Positions 8,651 through 15,655 of a stretch of DNA of 64,000 bases are shown piece after piece. The translations under genes and the position numbers were made by a program. The stretch is from contig DUSI01000049.1 of assembly GCA_012842685.1 (NCBI GenBank), positions 62,001-126,000 of the forward strand. The letters run 5' to 3'. Origin of the DNA: Candidatus Fermentithermobacillaceae bacterium (lineage in GTDB: Bacteria > Bacillota > Sulfobacillia > Fermentithermobacillales > Fermentithermobacillaceae). How positions within the stretch are numbered: position 1 is the first letter of the stretch; each line of letters starts with the position of its first letter. The notes beneath the pieces are model-generated. The model was not told where the DNA came from, ran no database searches, and saw nothing but the letters and a program-made list of their open reading frames with translations.

Positions 8651-8665
8651 GCCAAGTAACTTGGC
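8651..8665. promoter_or_regulatory. 6-3-6 palindrome upstream of the GAF regulator
   Basis: GCCAAG TAA CTTGGC is an exact inverted repeat 31 bases before the small ORF at 8696. It lies in an otherwise gene-free stretch (8495-8695) between cheD and that ORF and may be an operator. No convincing sigma-A promoter was seen next to it. Confidence 0.35.
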
Positions 8666-8695
8666 GGAAATTGCCAGAGTTCCGGAGGAGTTCCT

Positions 8696-8803
8696 ATGGT
8701 TAATGCCCTTGAACAGCGCGATTTGTTAGGTTTCCTAAAGATACGCCCTAGTGACATAATTCTGCAATTAGGCTATCCTAAAGCATACATAGGCAGGATT
8801 TAG
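8696..8803 (+). CDS. Small ORF, 35 residues, upstream of GAF regulator
   Basis: ATG at 8696 with a strong GGAGGAG ribosome site five bases upstream, ending TAG at 8801. The product (starts MVNALEQRDLLGFLKIRP, ends YPKAYIGRI) has no known function. It looks like a variant of the N-terminus of the next protein, which has RELVRFL then APYLGKL where this one has RDLLGFL then KAYIGRI. It lies in a different reading frame from that gene and stops four bases before its first ATG. It may be a leader peptide, a small partner protein or a duplicated fragment. A ribosome site this good is unlikely by chance, but the length is short. Confidence 0.45.
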   Translation: MVNALEQRDLLGFLKIRPSDIILQLGYPKAYIGRI

Positions 8804-8807
8804 AAGT

Positions 8808-9791
8808 ATGCGCTCGGGTGGGTACAGTATGATATCAGGTAGAGAGCTGGTTCGGTTCCTCATGGTATCTGATGCCCCATATCTCGGAAAGCTTACCAAG
8901 CATACTTTGCTAAACCTCTGCCGTGACCTTGACGTATCGGCGGCCATGCTTCACCTGACGGACGGCTCGGCGATAGTCCTCAAGGATGAAGTAAACGTCG
9001 ACCCAAAGACGAAGCTCAGCCTCACGGTAGTACCAAGAAAACTCGAGACCGCCGAATGTGCTCTCCGGGGCGAGCCCGTGGTCGAGTCTGGCTTCAAGTG
9101 CTGCCTCATCTGTCCGTCCGGATCTCACCTTGAGTCCCGGGGGTTCAAAAGCCACGCATGTGTACCGCTCACGCTAATGTCCACACCCATCGGCGCTCTC
9201 ACCGCCCTATCCCGGTCTCCAAGAGAGTTCAGTAAGGCTGACATAGACTACATGATTGAACGAGGAAAACGCCTGATCCTCGCCCTGCATCACATACTCT
9301 ACTTCCCGAAATTGGGCGCCGAGTGGCTCGACCTCGAGAGGATGCAGGCAGAGATAACAGGAGACCGGGAAACAAGGGTTGAGAACAGGCCTAGCCAGGT
9401 GCGCGAGAGTTCTCTAGTTCACCGGGTCCTCGCAGCGGAAAACCTAAATCCCCACTCGCCGCCTTCGTCTCTCACCCGCTCGTTACCCAAAGGGATCAAT
9501 TGGACCACGCTTCTCCGCGTCTGCGACTACCTAGAGCAACATCCGGGTCCCATCTCACGCAAAGACCTGGCAGATGCCCTGGGATTTTCAGACATCACGG
9601 CCGGGCATTACCTTACATACCTGACGGACACAGGTGTAGTTAGAAAGGAGATAACTTACGGACAAGTCGGAAGGCCGGCCTTCACCTATAGGCTCCAACC
9701 CACGCAAGATTCGACAGAAGTGGACGCAGAGCCAGTCCATAAGGTATCCGACTCAGCCGACGATTGGTCGAATTCCTGTGTTTACGTATAA
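8808..9791 (+). CDS. GAF-domain transcriptional regulator with C-terminal winged helix
   Basis: 327 residues from ATG 8808; ATG 8829, with GGTGGG before it, is an equally likely start (320 residues). Residues about 15-165 look like a GAF-type sensor fold (LTKHTLLNLCRDLDVSAA; ACVPLTLMSTPIGALTALS; KADIDYMIERGKRL). Residues about 225-300 form a winged helix (LLRVCDYLEQHPGPISRKDL; GFSDITAGHYLTYL; GVVRKEITYGQVGRP) resembling the DNA-binding end of CitB/DpiA-type regulators. A GACCYxC-like cluster of cysteines (CCLIC, near 105) could bind metal. The ligand and targets are unknown. It stands alone on its transcript apart from the small ORF before it, and precedes a cyclic-di-GMP protein by 124 bases. 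Confidence 0.7.
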   Translation: MRSGGYSMISGRELVRFLMVSDAPYLGKLTKHTLLNLCRDLDVSAAMLHLTDGSAIVLKDEVNVDPKTKLSLTVVPRKLETAECALRGEPVVESGFKCCLICPSGSHLESRGFKSHACVPLTLMSTPIGALTALSRSPREFSKADIDYMIERGKRLILALHHILYFPKLGAEWLDLERMQAEITGDRETRVENRPSQVRESSLVHRVLAAENLNPHSPPSSLTRSLPKGINWTTLLRVCDYLEQHPGPISRKDLADALGFSDITAGHYLTYLTDTGVVRKEITYGQVGRPAFTYRLQPTQDSTEVDAEPVHKVSDSADDWSNSCVYV

Positions 9792-9915
9792 CACGACTAC
9801 CGTCAGTCCGCCTGGTGCCGCTCCGCGCGTTATTTTATTTCGTCAAATTGCGACAAGGCGCTCTTGCCCACGATGATTGTCTCGGAGCAGTATACGCAAG
9901 AGGAGATAAGCGATC

Positions 9916-12096
9916 GTGAAACCCTATCTGCGCATAGCCGTGATGTTCCTGGGATTCTGGGTACTGGATGCCCTGGCTCACGTCGTGCTCATGTCAGACG
10001 GAGATCTCATCAGCCATCTCTTCCGCCCTGGCCTCCCGGAGATCTACTGCCGCATAGTAGTTTCTGCCGTAGCAGTGGCTTCCATGTTTCTGTACAGGGC
10101 AAAGGCCCGAAGAGAAGCTGAACGAGCGAGAGAGCTCGACCAGTTCCGGAACGCGGAGTTCATGTACCGCACGCTGTTTGACCAGCTCGGAGAAGGCCTG
10201 GCCGTGAGGGAACTGGTTTTTGACGAAGATGGAAACCCGGTTGACTACCGCTATTTGGAGGTCAACCCCGCTTTCGAAAAAGTGACGGGACTTACGAGAG
10301 ACCAGGTCATCGGGAAGACCGCCCGCTCCCTCTTCCCGCGGCTTGGCGAGGACCTCATAGAGAAGTTCATCACCGTGGCAACTACCGGCCAGATAATGAG
10401 GTTTGAAGCGTACATCGAGGATCTGGACAAGCATTTCGGCTACACCGTGTTTTCTCCAGGCAAGAACCAGTTTGCCACCCTCATGATCGATGTGTCTGAG
10501 CGGAAGAGAACCGAGGCAGTATTGCGTCAGACGGCATTCTTCGAAAGCTGCATAGCGGAGGTCGCGAAGATCCTCGTGTCCAAGGAACCGGACGACCTTA
10601 CGGATGTCCTACAGATCATCGCAACTGCTCTTAGTCTCGACTACTGCTCTGTGGCGGAACTCCGGAACGAGAAAATCATCTCCCGCTTGCACGAATGGAA
10701 CGACGGGGCAGGGCCTTTCCAAACGAAGCAATTCCGGGGCTTCAACCTGGCGATCACCGGCGAGTGGTTCGAGAAGCTCAGGCGCGGCGAGTGCGTGCTA
10801 ACGAGAGATCTCAGGGAACACGCAGACAGGTCTACCTACGAAGTGCAGGTACTCTCCGAGTCGGGTCTAAGGGCTCTTGCCGTCGTCCCTATCTTATCCC
10901 AGGATAGGCTCGTAGGGCTCCTGGCGGCCGGGGCCCGCGACACCCACGTCTGGTCGGCAAACGAGGTAGGGCTCCTCGTCACCATCTCGGGGATCTTGGG
11001 GACCTACCAGAGACGCGTTCAGGCGGAGCGCCGGATGGAGTACCTCACGTACCACGACAGTCTAACCCGCGTGCACAACAGGACATATTTCGAGAGCACC
11101 CTCCTTAAGGAACTCGCGGAAAAACCAGTCCTCAGCGTCATAATGGGCGACCTCAACGGGTTGAAGCTGATTAACGACCGGTGGGGTCACGCAGAAGGAG
11201 ACCGTGTCATCATACACGCAGCAAAGGCCATCAGGGCTGCGTGCCGCAAGCAAGACGTGGTAATAAGGTGGGGCGGCGATGAATTCGTCGTGATCATGCC
11301 CGATGCCGACGAAAAGCTCGCGGCGATAACGTGTCAAAAGATACTGCACAACTGCCGCACCTTTGAAGACCGGCTCGAAGTCAGCATATCCCTGGGGCAC
11401 GCGACCAGGACCGACACGAGCGTATCCGTGAGGGACCTCATTAAGAGAGCCGAGGATCTCATGTACCTCCACAAGATCAGGGAACGCCAGAGTTCCAGGC
11501 ATTCTCTCCTGTCTTCCCTGGAGCATTCTCTCCTCGAGCTGAGCCAGGAAACGAAAGAGCACTGCGACAGGATAAGGGAACTGGCCCTGGCGGTGGGAAA
11601 AGAGCTGGGCATGGGCCAGAGCGAGCTGGACCAGCTTGCGCTCCTCGCGTCTCTGCATGACGTGGGCAAGATCGGCGTTCCCAGCCACATCCTGCTCAAG
11701 CCAGATCTCCTAACTCCCGAAGAGTGGAAGATAGTGAAAAAGCACCCCGAGGTCGGCCACCGGATCGTGCGCACCATAAGCGATCTCGTGGACGTCGCGG
11801 AAGGCATACTCCACCATCACGAACGATGGGATGGTACAGGATACCCGCACGGACTCAAAGGCGAAGAGATACCTCTCATCTCCCGCATCATCGCGATAGC
11901 CGATGCATTTGACGCCATGACCAGCGAACGCCATTACCGCAGGGCGATCCCTGTGGCGAGCGCGCTGGAAGAGATAAGGCGCTGCTCCGGAACACAGTTT
12001 GACCCTTCGCTGGTACCGGTTTTCGAGAGAGTAATCGGGCAGCTCGTGACCGGGCGCTCGAACCTCCAAGCCGCTGGGTTGGACGTAACTGTTTGA
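9916..12096 (+). CDS. Membrane PAS-GAF-GGDEF-HD-GYP cyclic-di-GMP protein
   Basis: 726 residues from GTG 9916 (AGGAG upstream). Two membrane spans lie near residues 4-27 and 42-62. A PAS domain follows (about 83-195: FDQLGEGLAVREL; YLEVNPAFEKVTGLTRDQVI), then a GAF domain (about 205-365). The GGDEF domain has an intact active-site motif at 453-457 (RWGGDEFVVIMP), and the HD-GYP domain has HDVGKIGVP at 581 and HHERWDGTGYP near 634. Both the cyclase and phosphodiesterase motifs are intact, so it may make and break cyclic di-GMP according to signals sensed by the PAS and GAF domains. No PilZ-type effector is nearby; the Tad pilus genes 6 kb away are a possible output. Confidence 0.9.
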   Translation: MKPYLRIAVMFLGFWVLDALAHVVLMSDGDLISHLFRPGLPEIYCRIVVSAVAVASMFLYRAKARREAERARELDQFRNAEFMYRTLFDQLGEGLAVRELVFDEDGNPVDYRYLEVNPAFEKVTGLTRDQVIGKTARSLFPRLGEDLIEKFITVATTGQIMRFEAYIEDLDKHFGYTVFSPGKNQFATLMIDVSERKRTEAVLRQTAFFESCIAEVAKILVSKEPDDLTDVLQIIATALSLDYCSVAELRNEKIISRLHEWNDGAGPFQTKQFRGFNLAITGEWFEKLRRGECVLTRDLREHADRSTYEVQVLSESGLRALAVVPILSQDRLVGLLAAGARDTHVWSANEVGLLVTISGILGTYQRRVQAERRMEYLTYHDSLTRVHNRTYFESTLLKELAEKPVLSVIMGDLNGLKLINDRWGHAEGDRVIIHAAKAIRAACRKQDVVIRWGGDEFVVIMPDADEKLAAITCQKILHNCRTFEDRLEVSISLGHATRTDTSVSVRDLIKRAEDLMYLHKIRERQSSRHSLLSSLEHSLLELSQETKEHCDRIRELALAVGKELGMGQSELDQLALLASLHDVGKIGVPSHILLKPDLLTPEEWKIVKKHPEVGHRIVRTISDLVDVAEGILHHHERWDGTGYPHGLKGEEIPLISRIIAIADAFDAMTSERHYRRAIPVASALEEIRRCSGTQFDPSLVPVFERVIGQLVTGRSNLQAAGLDVTV

Positions 12097-12111
12097 CAAT
12101 TAACCAATTGT
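12096..12111. promoter_or_regulatory. 6-4-6 palindrome upstream of the glnA promoter
   Basis: ACAATT AACC AATTGT is an exact inverted repeat starting at the stop codon of the preceding gene and ending 11 bases before the glnA -35 box. The position suits an operator for nitrogen control, but it does not match the GlnR/TnrA box (TGTNA-N7-TNACA). Confidence 0.4.
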
Positions 12112-12122
12112 GTAGAAACTAG

Positions 12123-12151
12123 TAGACAACATCCCGCAGCGGCTATATAAT
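12123..12151 (+). promoter_or_regulatory. Sigma-A promoter of glnA
   Basis: TAGACA (12123-12128), 17 bases, then a perfect TATAAT (12146-12151). Transcription would start near 12158, leaving a leader of about 95 bases before the GTG at 12253. Confidence 0.75.
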
Positions 12152-12252
12152 GCTCGAAAATCCAGGTGCGGTCTTCTCCTTTGCCGCCTCCGCTTTCTTG
12201 CTTCTCAGCGGGGACACTCCAGGAGAGCCCAACCGAAAGGAGTTGAAACCGC

Positions 12253-13596
12253 GTGCCTCAAGTCAAGAAACCCGCCACCAAAGACGACGTCCTCCGCCTC
12301 GCCGAAGAACAAAGAGTGAAGTTCGTCCTCCTCCAGTTCACCGACATCCTGGGCGTGATGAAGAATGTCTCTATCCCGGTCGAACAGCTCCCCAAAGCCC
12401 TAGACGGCCAGATCCTTTTCGACGGCTCATCGGTTCACGGCTTTGTGCGGATTGAGGAATCCGACATGCTCCTGAAACCAGACCCTGCCACCTTCGTCTG
12501 CCTCCCCTGGTTGAGCGACAGGGAGATGACCGCGCGGCTTATCTGCGATATCTACACCCCCGATGGGGAACCCTTCGCGGGATGCCCGCGGCTCACTCTC
12601 AAGAAAGTCCTCAGAGAAGCTGCTTCGATGGGATACACGGTGAACATGGGCCCTGAAGCCGAGTTCTTCTTGTTTGAGCTGGACGAAGACGGGCGTCCCA
12701 CGGTGAAAACAAAGGACACGGGCGGCTATTTCGACCACTTCCCGGTGGACACAGGCGAAGACGCCCGCAGGGACATGGTGATAGCCCTACAGGACCTTGG
12801 CTATGAGATCGAGGCGTCCCACCACGAAACCGCTCCCGCCCAGCACGAGATAGACTTCCGGTACGCGGACGCACTCCTCACCGCGGACAGGATGATAACC
12901 CTGAAGCTAGTAGTACACACCGTAGCCCGGAAGCACCGTCTACACGCCACGTTCATGCCTAAACCCGTATACGGCGTCGCCGGATCGGGAATGCACGTCC
13001 ACCAGTCCCTCTTCCGGGGGGACTCCAACGCCTTCGACGACCCAAACGGGCCCTACGGGCTCAGCAGTGTGTGCCTGAACTACCTTGGCGGGCTTCTCGC
13101 CCACGCTAGAGGCATGACCGCCATAACGAACCCGCTGGTAAACTCCTACAAGCGCCTGGTTTCAGGCTACGAGGCGCCCGTATACATCGCGTGGTCCGAA
13201 AAGAACAGAAGTCCCCTGGTGCGCGTCCCGGCCCGGAGAGGGCTCGGCACAAGGCTGGAGCTCAGGAGCCCTGACCCGTCGTGCAACCCTTATCTGGCGT
13301 TCGCCGCGATGATCGCCGCAGGACTTGACGGAGTCAAGAAGGGGATCGAGCCGCCCCCTCCCGTACAAGCAAACATATATTGCTTGAACGGTCTCGACAG
13401 GGAGAAGTTGGGTATAGCCAGCTTGCCTGCGAGCCTGGAAGAGGCCGTCGAGGAGATGCTCAGGGACGAAGTCATCGTCTCCGCCATAGGAGAACACATA
13501 ATAAGCCGCTTCGTGGACGCCAAGCGGATCGAGTGGGACACCTACAGGATGCAAATCCATGAGTGGGAGCTGGATAAGTACCTGTCGGTGTTCTAA
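12253..13596 (+). CDS. glnA: Glutamine synthetase, type I-alpha
   Basis: 447 residues, the usual length of the Gram-positive GSI-alpha form. The GTG start follows AAAGGAG at about 10 bases. Conserved segments are present in order: DGSSVHGF (beta-grasp domain), GPEAEFFLF (metal ligands), HHETAPAQHEID, GSGMHVHQSL (ATP and glutamate binding), NPLVNSYKRLVSGYEAPVY, and RSPLVRVPARRG. It makes glutamine from glutamate, ammonia and ATP in the cytoplasm. No adenylylation-site tyrosine motif is seen, as expected for this subgroup, which is controlled by feedback and by GlnR-like regulators. It is monocistronic: strong promoter upstream and a terminator 35 bases after the stop. No glnR gene lies nearby. 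Confidence 0.95.
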   Translation: MPQVKKPATKDDVLRLAEEQRVKFVLLQFTDILGVMKNVSIPVEQLPKALDGQILFDGSSVHGFVRIEESDMLLKPDPATFVCLPWLSDREMTARLICDIYTPDGEPFAGCPRLTLKKVLREAASMGYTVNMGPEAEFFLFELDEDGRPTVKTKDTGGYFDHFPVDTGEDARRDMVIALQDLGYEIEASHHETAPAQHEIDFRYADALLTADRMITLKLVVHTVARKHRLHATFMPKPVYGVAGSGMHVHQSLFRGDSNAFDDPNGPYGLSSVCLNYLGGLLAHARGMTAITNPLVNSYKRLVSGYEAPVYIAWSEKNRSPLVRVPARRGLGTRLELRSPDPSCNPYLAFAAMIAAGLDGVKKGIEPPPPVQANIYCLNGLDREKLGIASLPASLEEAVEEMLRDEVIVSAIGEHIISRFVDAKRIEWDTYRMQIHEWELDKYLSVF

Positions 13597-13630
13597 GAGA
13601 AGGAAATCTTAAGCAAACTGCGAATAGTGC

Positions 13631-13668
13631 GGCAGAGAGGCCACCGGTCTCTCTGCCCTTTTGTCCTT
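13631..13668 (+). terminator. Rho-independent terminator of glnA
   Basis: GGCAGAGAG (13631-13639) pairs with CTCTCTGCC (13649-13657), followed by CTTTTGTCCTTT. Clear hairpin with T-rich tail. Confidence 0.85.
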
Positions 13669-13742
13669 TACTTAAGGGAGCGAGGCACGGAACCGCTCTG
13701 AGGGAACCTTACTGGTGCCACGGGAGGCTAGCTCCTCCCGAA

Positions 13743-14689
13743 CTAGCAAATGAGGAGCGTAACGGCCACAATACCGGCGATGGCGGTGGAGACGCCGAAG
13801 ACACGCCGCTTGTCCTCCCCCGCTTCGTTCGAAGCATCTTCAGCGTCGATGAGCCGCCGGACCCTTTCGGTGAGCGCGGCCTTCGAGCCCCCTGTGAGGC
13901 TCATGCTGAGGGCTCCGCGACGGTAGCGGGCTACCTTCACGATCGCAGAGGCAAGGGCCAGCCGGTTTCCGGTGACGCGCACGGCCCGGTCATCCGCCGC
14001 TTTCTCCCGTTCGTACATGTATTGTCCTACGGCCAAGTGGACGGCCGGAGAGAAAAAGGTTAACGAACGGATAATCCTTGCGAGGAGTCCGGTTAGGTTG
14101 TCTCGCCTCTCGATATGGGCAAACTCATGGGCCAGGACCGCCTCCAGTTCCTCGTCGTCCATGATCCGCAGAACTCACGGGATATTACGACCGCGGGGCG
14201 AAAAATGCCTACGCTGCAGCAGATTCCGGGCTTTTCTGTCACCAAGACCGCGGGATCTTTGCCCAGCTCGCCCGACGCCCTGGATATCGCGCCGGCGACC
14301 TTGGCAGCAAGCGATGGATCCTGCCATTCGGCCGAGCCAACGCTCACGGCTCCCCGCAAGACGCCCCTGTGCGTCATCCATCCAGCCGTGAGCTGGGCAG
14401 TTCCTACTACCAACCCAACCGATAATAGATACGCGCCGGCTCTTCCCAAGGCCATGCCCGACACACATGCCAGATGACTGACAACGCCCCACGCCCTGTC
14501 GCAGTACTCGGGGTATACGAGGTGCATGGCAAGACCTACGACGGGCAGAAGCACGGCGACGGTAAGTACGAGAGCACGCGTTGCCGGGCAGCGGATCCTG
14601 AACCGTCGAATTGCGAGGAATGCCCACGCCACAGTGGCAAGCGACGTGAGCGCCAGGTGGGTCACAAGGGACGCCGGGACAATAGACAC
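13743..14689 (-). pseudogene. BlaR1/MecR1-like M56 metallopeptidase, frameshifted
   Basis: Two overlapping frames together make one M56 peptidase of about 315 residues. The upstream part (from 14689) has three membrane spans and reads up to VVISREFCGS. The expected continuation MDDEELEAVLAHEFAHIERR, which contains the zinc motif HEFAH, is in another frame from 14162, and ends with one more span. The shift lies within 14160-14168, where one base missing or two extra would restore the reading. No ribosome site precedes the internal ATG. In BlaR1/MecR1 systems the peptidase senses a signal and inactivates the repressor encoded beside it, here the BlaI-type gene at 14689-15126, with which it overlaps by one base. 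A sequencing error is the main alternative to a real mutation. Confidence 0.8.
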
Positions 14690-15126
14690 TAGCCCCGCTT
14701 CTCCTTTCGCCTCTCTTCTATGATCTGCGCCAATCGTTCAAGGTCTTCCGAATCCTCAAACTTGCTCACGAGATGCGCGATGGCTTCCTTCGAGAAGGAT
14801 TCAAATAGCCCATCTAGGACTTCCCCGGCTACCGCCCGGCCGAATTCTTCGCGGGACATGGCCGGTTCATAGTAGTACGTCCCATCCACCCTCTCTCTAT
14901 TCAGCAGTCCTTTCGCGGCCAGGCGCGTCATGACGGTCATGACGGTGGTATAGGCCAGGTCTTGATCTGGACGGAGGCGCTCGTACACATCTCTCACGCT
15001 TGAGCGACCCGTGGACCATACTACGTCCATGATCTTGGCCTCTAGACCGCCCAGGACTTTCTCAAGCCCCTTGTTGCGCGGCTTGAACTCGGAAAACTTG
15101 ATCACTCTGCTACACCTCATCAGCAT
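14689..15126 (-). CDS. BlaI/MecI/CopY-family transcriptional repressor
   Basis: 145 residues from ATG 15126; a GTG eight codons in (IKFSEF) is an alternative start with GAGGTG before it. The winged helix is clear: GLEAKIMDVVWSTGRSSVRD, then LAYTTVMTVMTRLAAKGLL, then a wing with DGTYYYEP. The C-terminal helices serve for dimer formation. Family members repress beta-lactam or copper genes and are removed by a partner M56 protease, which here follows immediately and is frameshifted. The neighbouring copper genes (copZ-like, SafE fusion) make a CopY-like role possible, but no CopY C-terminal CxC motif is present, so a BlaI-like protease-controlled role is better supported. Confidence 0.88.
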   Translation of the reverse strand: MLMRCSRVIKFSEFKPRNKGLEKVLGGLEAKIMDVVWSTGRSSVRDVYERLRPDQDLAYTTVMTVMTRLAAKGLLNRERVDGTYYYEPAMSREEFGRAVAGEVLDGLFESFSKEAIAHLVSKFEDSEDLERLAQIIEERRKEKRG

Positions 15127-15142
15127 TTTAGAACCGGACTTC

Positions 15143-15159
15143 TACTACGGTCAATAGTA
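15143..15159. promoter_or_regulatory. Dyad upstream of the BlaI-type gene, candidate operator
   Basis: TACTA-N7-TAGTA sits 17 bases before the start of the repressor gene. BlaI/MecI operators are short dyads of the TACA/TGTA kind, so this is a plausible autoregulation site. The rest of the 15127-15323 gap holds nothing I can identify. Confidence 0.4.
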
Positions 15160-15323
15160 ACACCTGCGTCTCAGTACTGCCCACTGGTCTGACGGTATCT
15201 GGCTCACGATGATCTCGCCGAGAAACGCGCAGGCCGCTCAGAGATATGGTACCTCTGGCGGCCTTGAGGTCACCGCTCATGCGCGCCGCGGGCGGCTAAC
15301 CGTTTCCCGTTTCGAAGAGGCGT

Positions 15324-15542
15324 TTAGGTCGGTATAACCTCCACCACTTCGTAACCGGCATCCCTGACCGCTTGTGCAAGCTGCTGAGGCGAGACTTTGT
15401 CCGGATCGAACGTCACTGTCGCCGAACCGTCCTTGGCGCTTACCACGCTATCGGAAGCCCCCGCCTTCTTGAGGGCATCGGCCACCCGTCTCTCGCAGTG
15501 GCTGCAGCTCATGCCTTTGACCTTCATTCTCACGGTCGTCAT
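15324..15542 (-). CDS. copZ: CopZ-like copper chaperone (HMA domain)
   Basis: 72 residues, a single heavy-metal-associated domain. GMSCSHCERRV carries the CxxC copper site at residues 12-15, and the fold pattern continues through SATVTFDPDKVS and DAGYEVVEV. ATG with AAGGAGCG nine bases upstream. It carries Cu(I) in the cytoplasm to an export ATPase or another HMA protein. It lies 114 bases downstream of the HMA/SafE/cupredoxin fusion in the same direction, which suggests a shared copper or redox role. No CopA ATPase is in the window. Confidence 0.9.
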   Translation of the reverse strand: MTTVRMKVKGMSCSHCERRVADALKKAGASDSVVSAKDGSATVTFDPDKVSPQQLAQAVRDAGYEVVEVIPT

Positions 15543-15655
15543 GGTCTTTCGCTCCTTTCAGGCATCCATATTTCAACGTGTCCACGGGCCTTTGGTCAAA
15601 CGCCGAGGAGTCTCGGCTTCCACACAGTCCTGACTCTCCCCGGCGTACCTCTCGT

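Noticed and set aside
12093-12098. TTGACA as the glnA -35 box
   Set aside because: No -10 box lies at 16-18 bases; TAGACA at 12123 with TATAAT at 17 bases is better.
12096-12128. GlnR/TnrA box upstream of glnA
   Set aside because: The palindrome and nearby TGT/ACA elements do not fit TGTNA-N7-TNACA.
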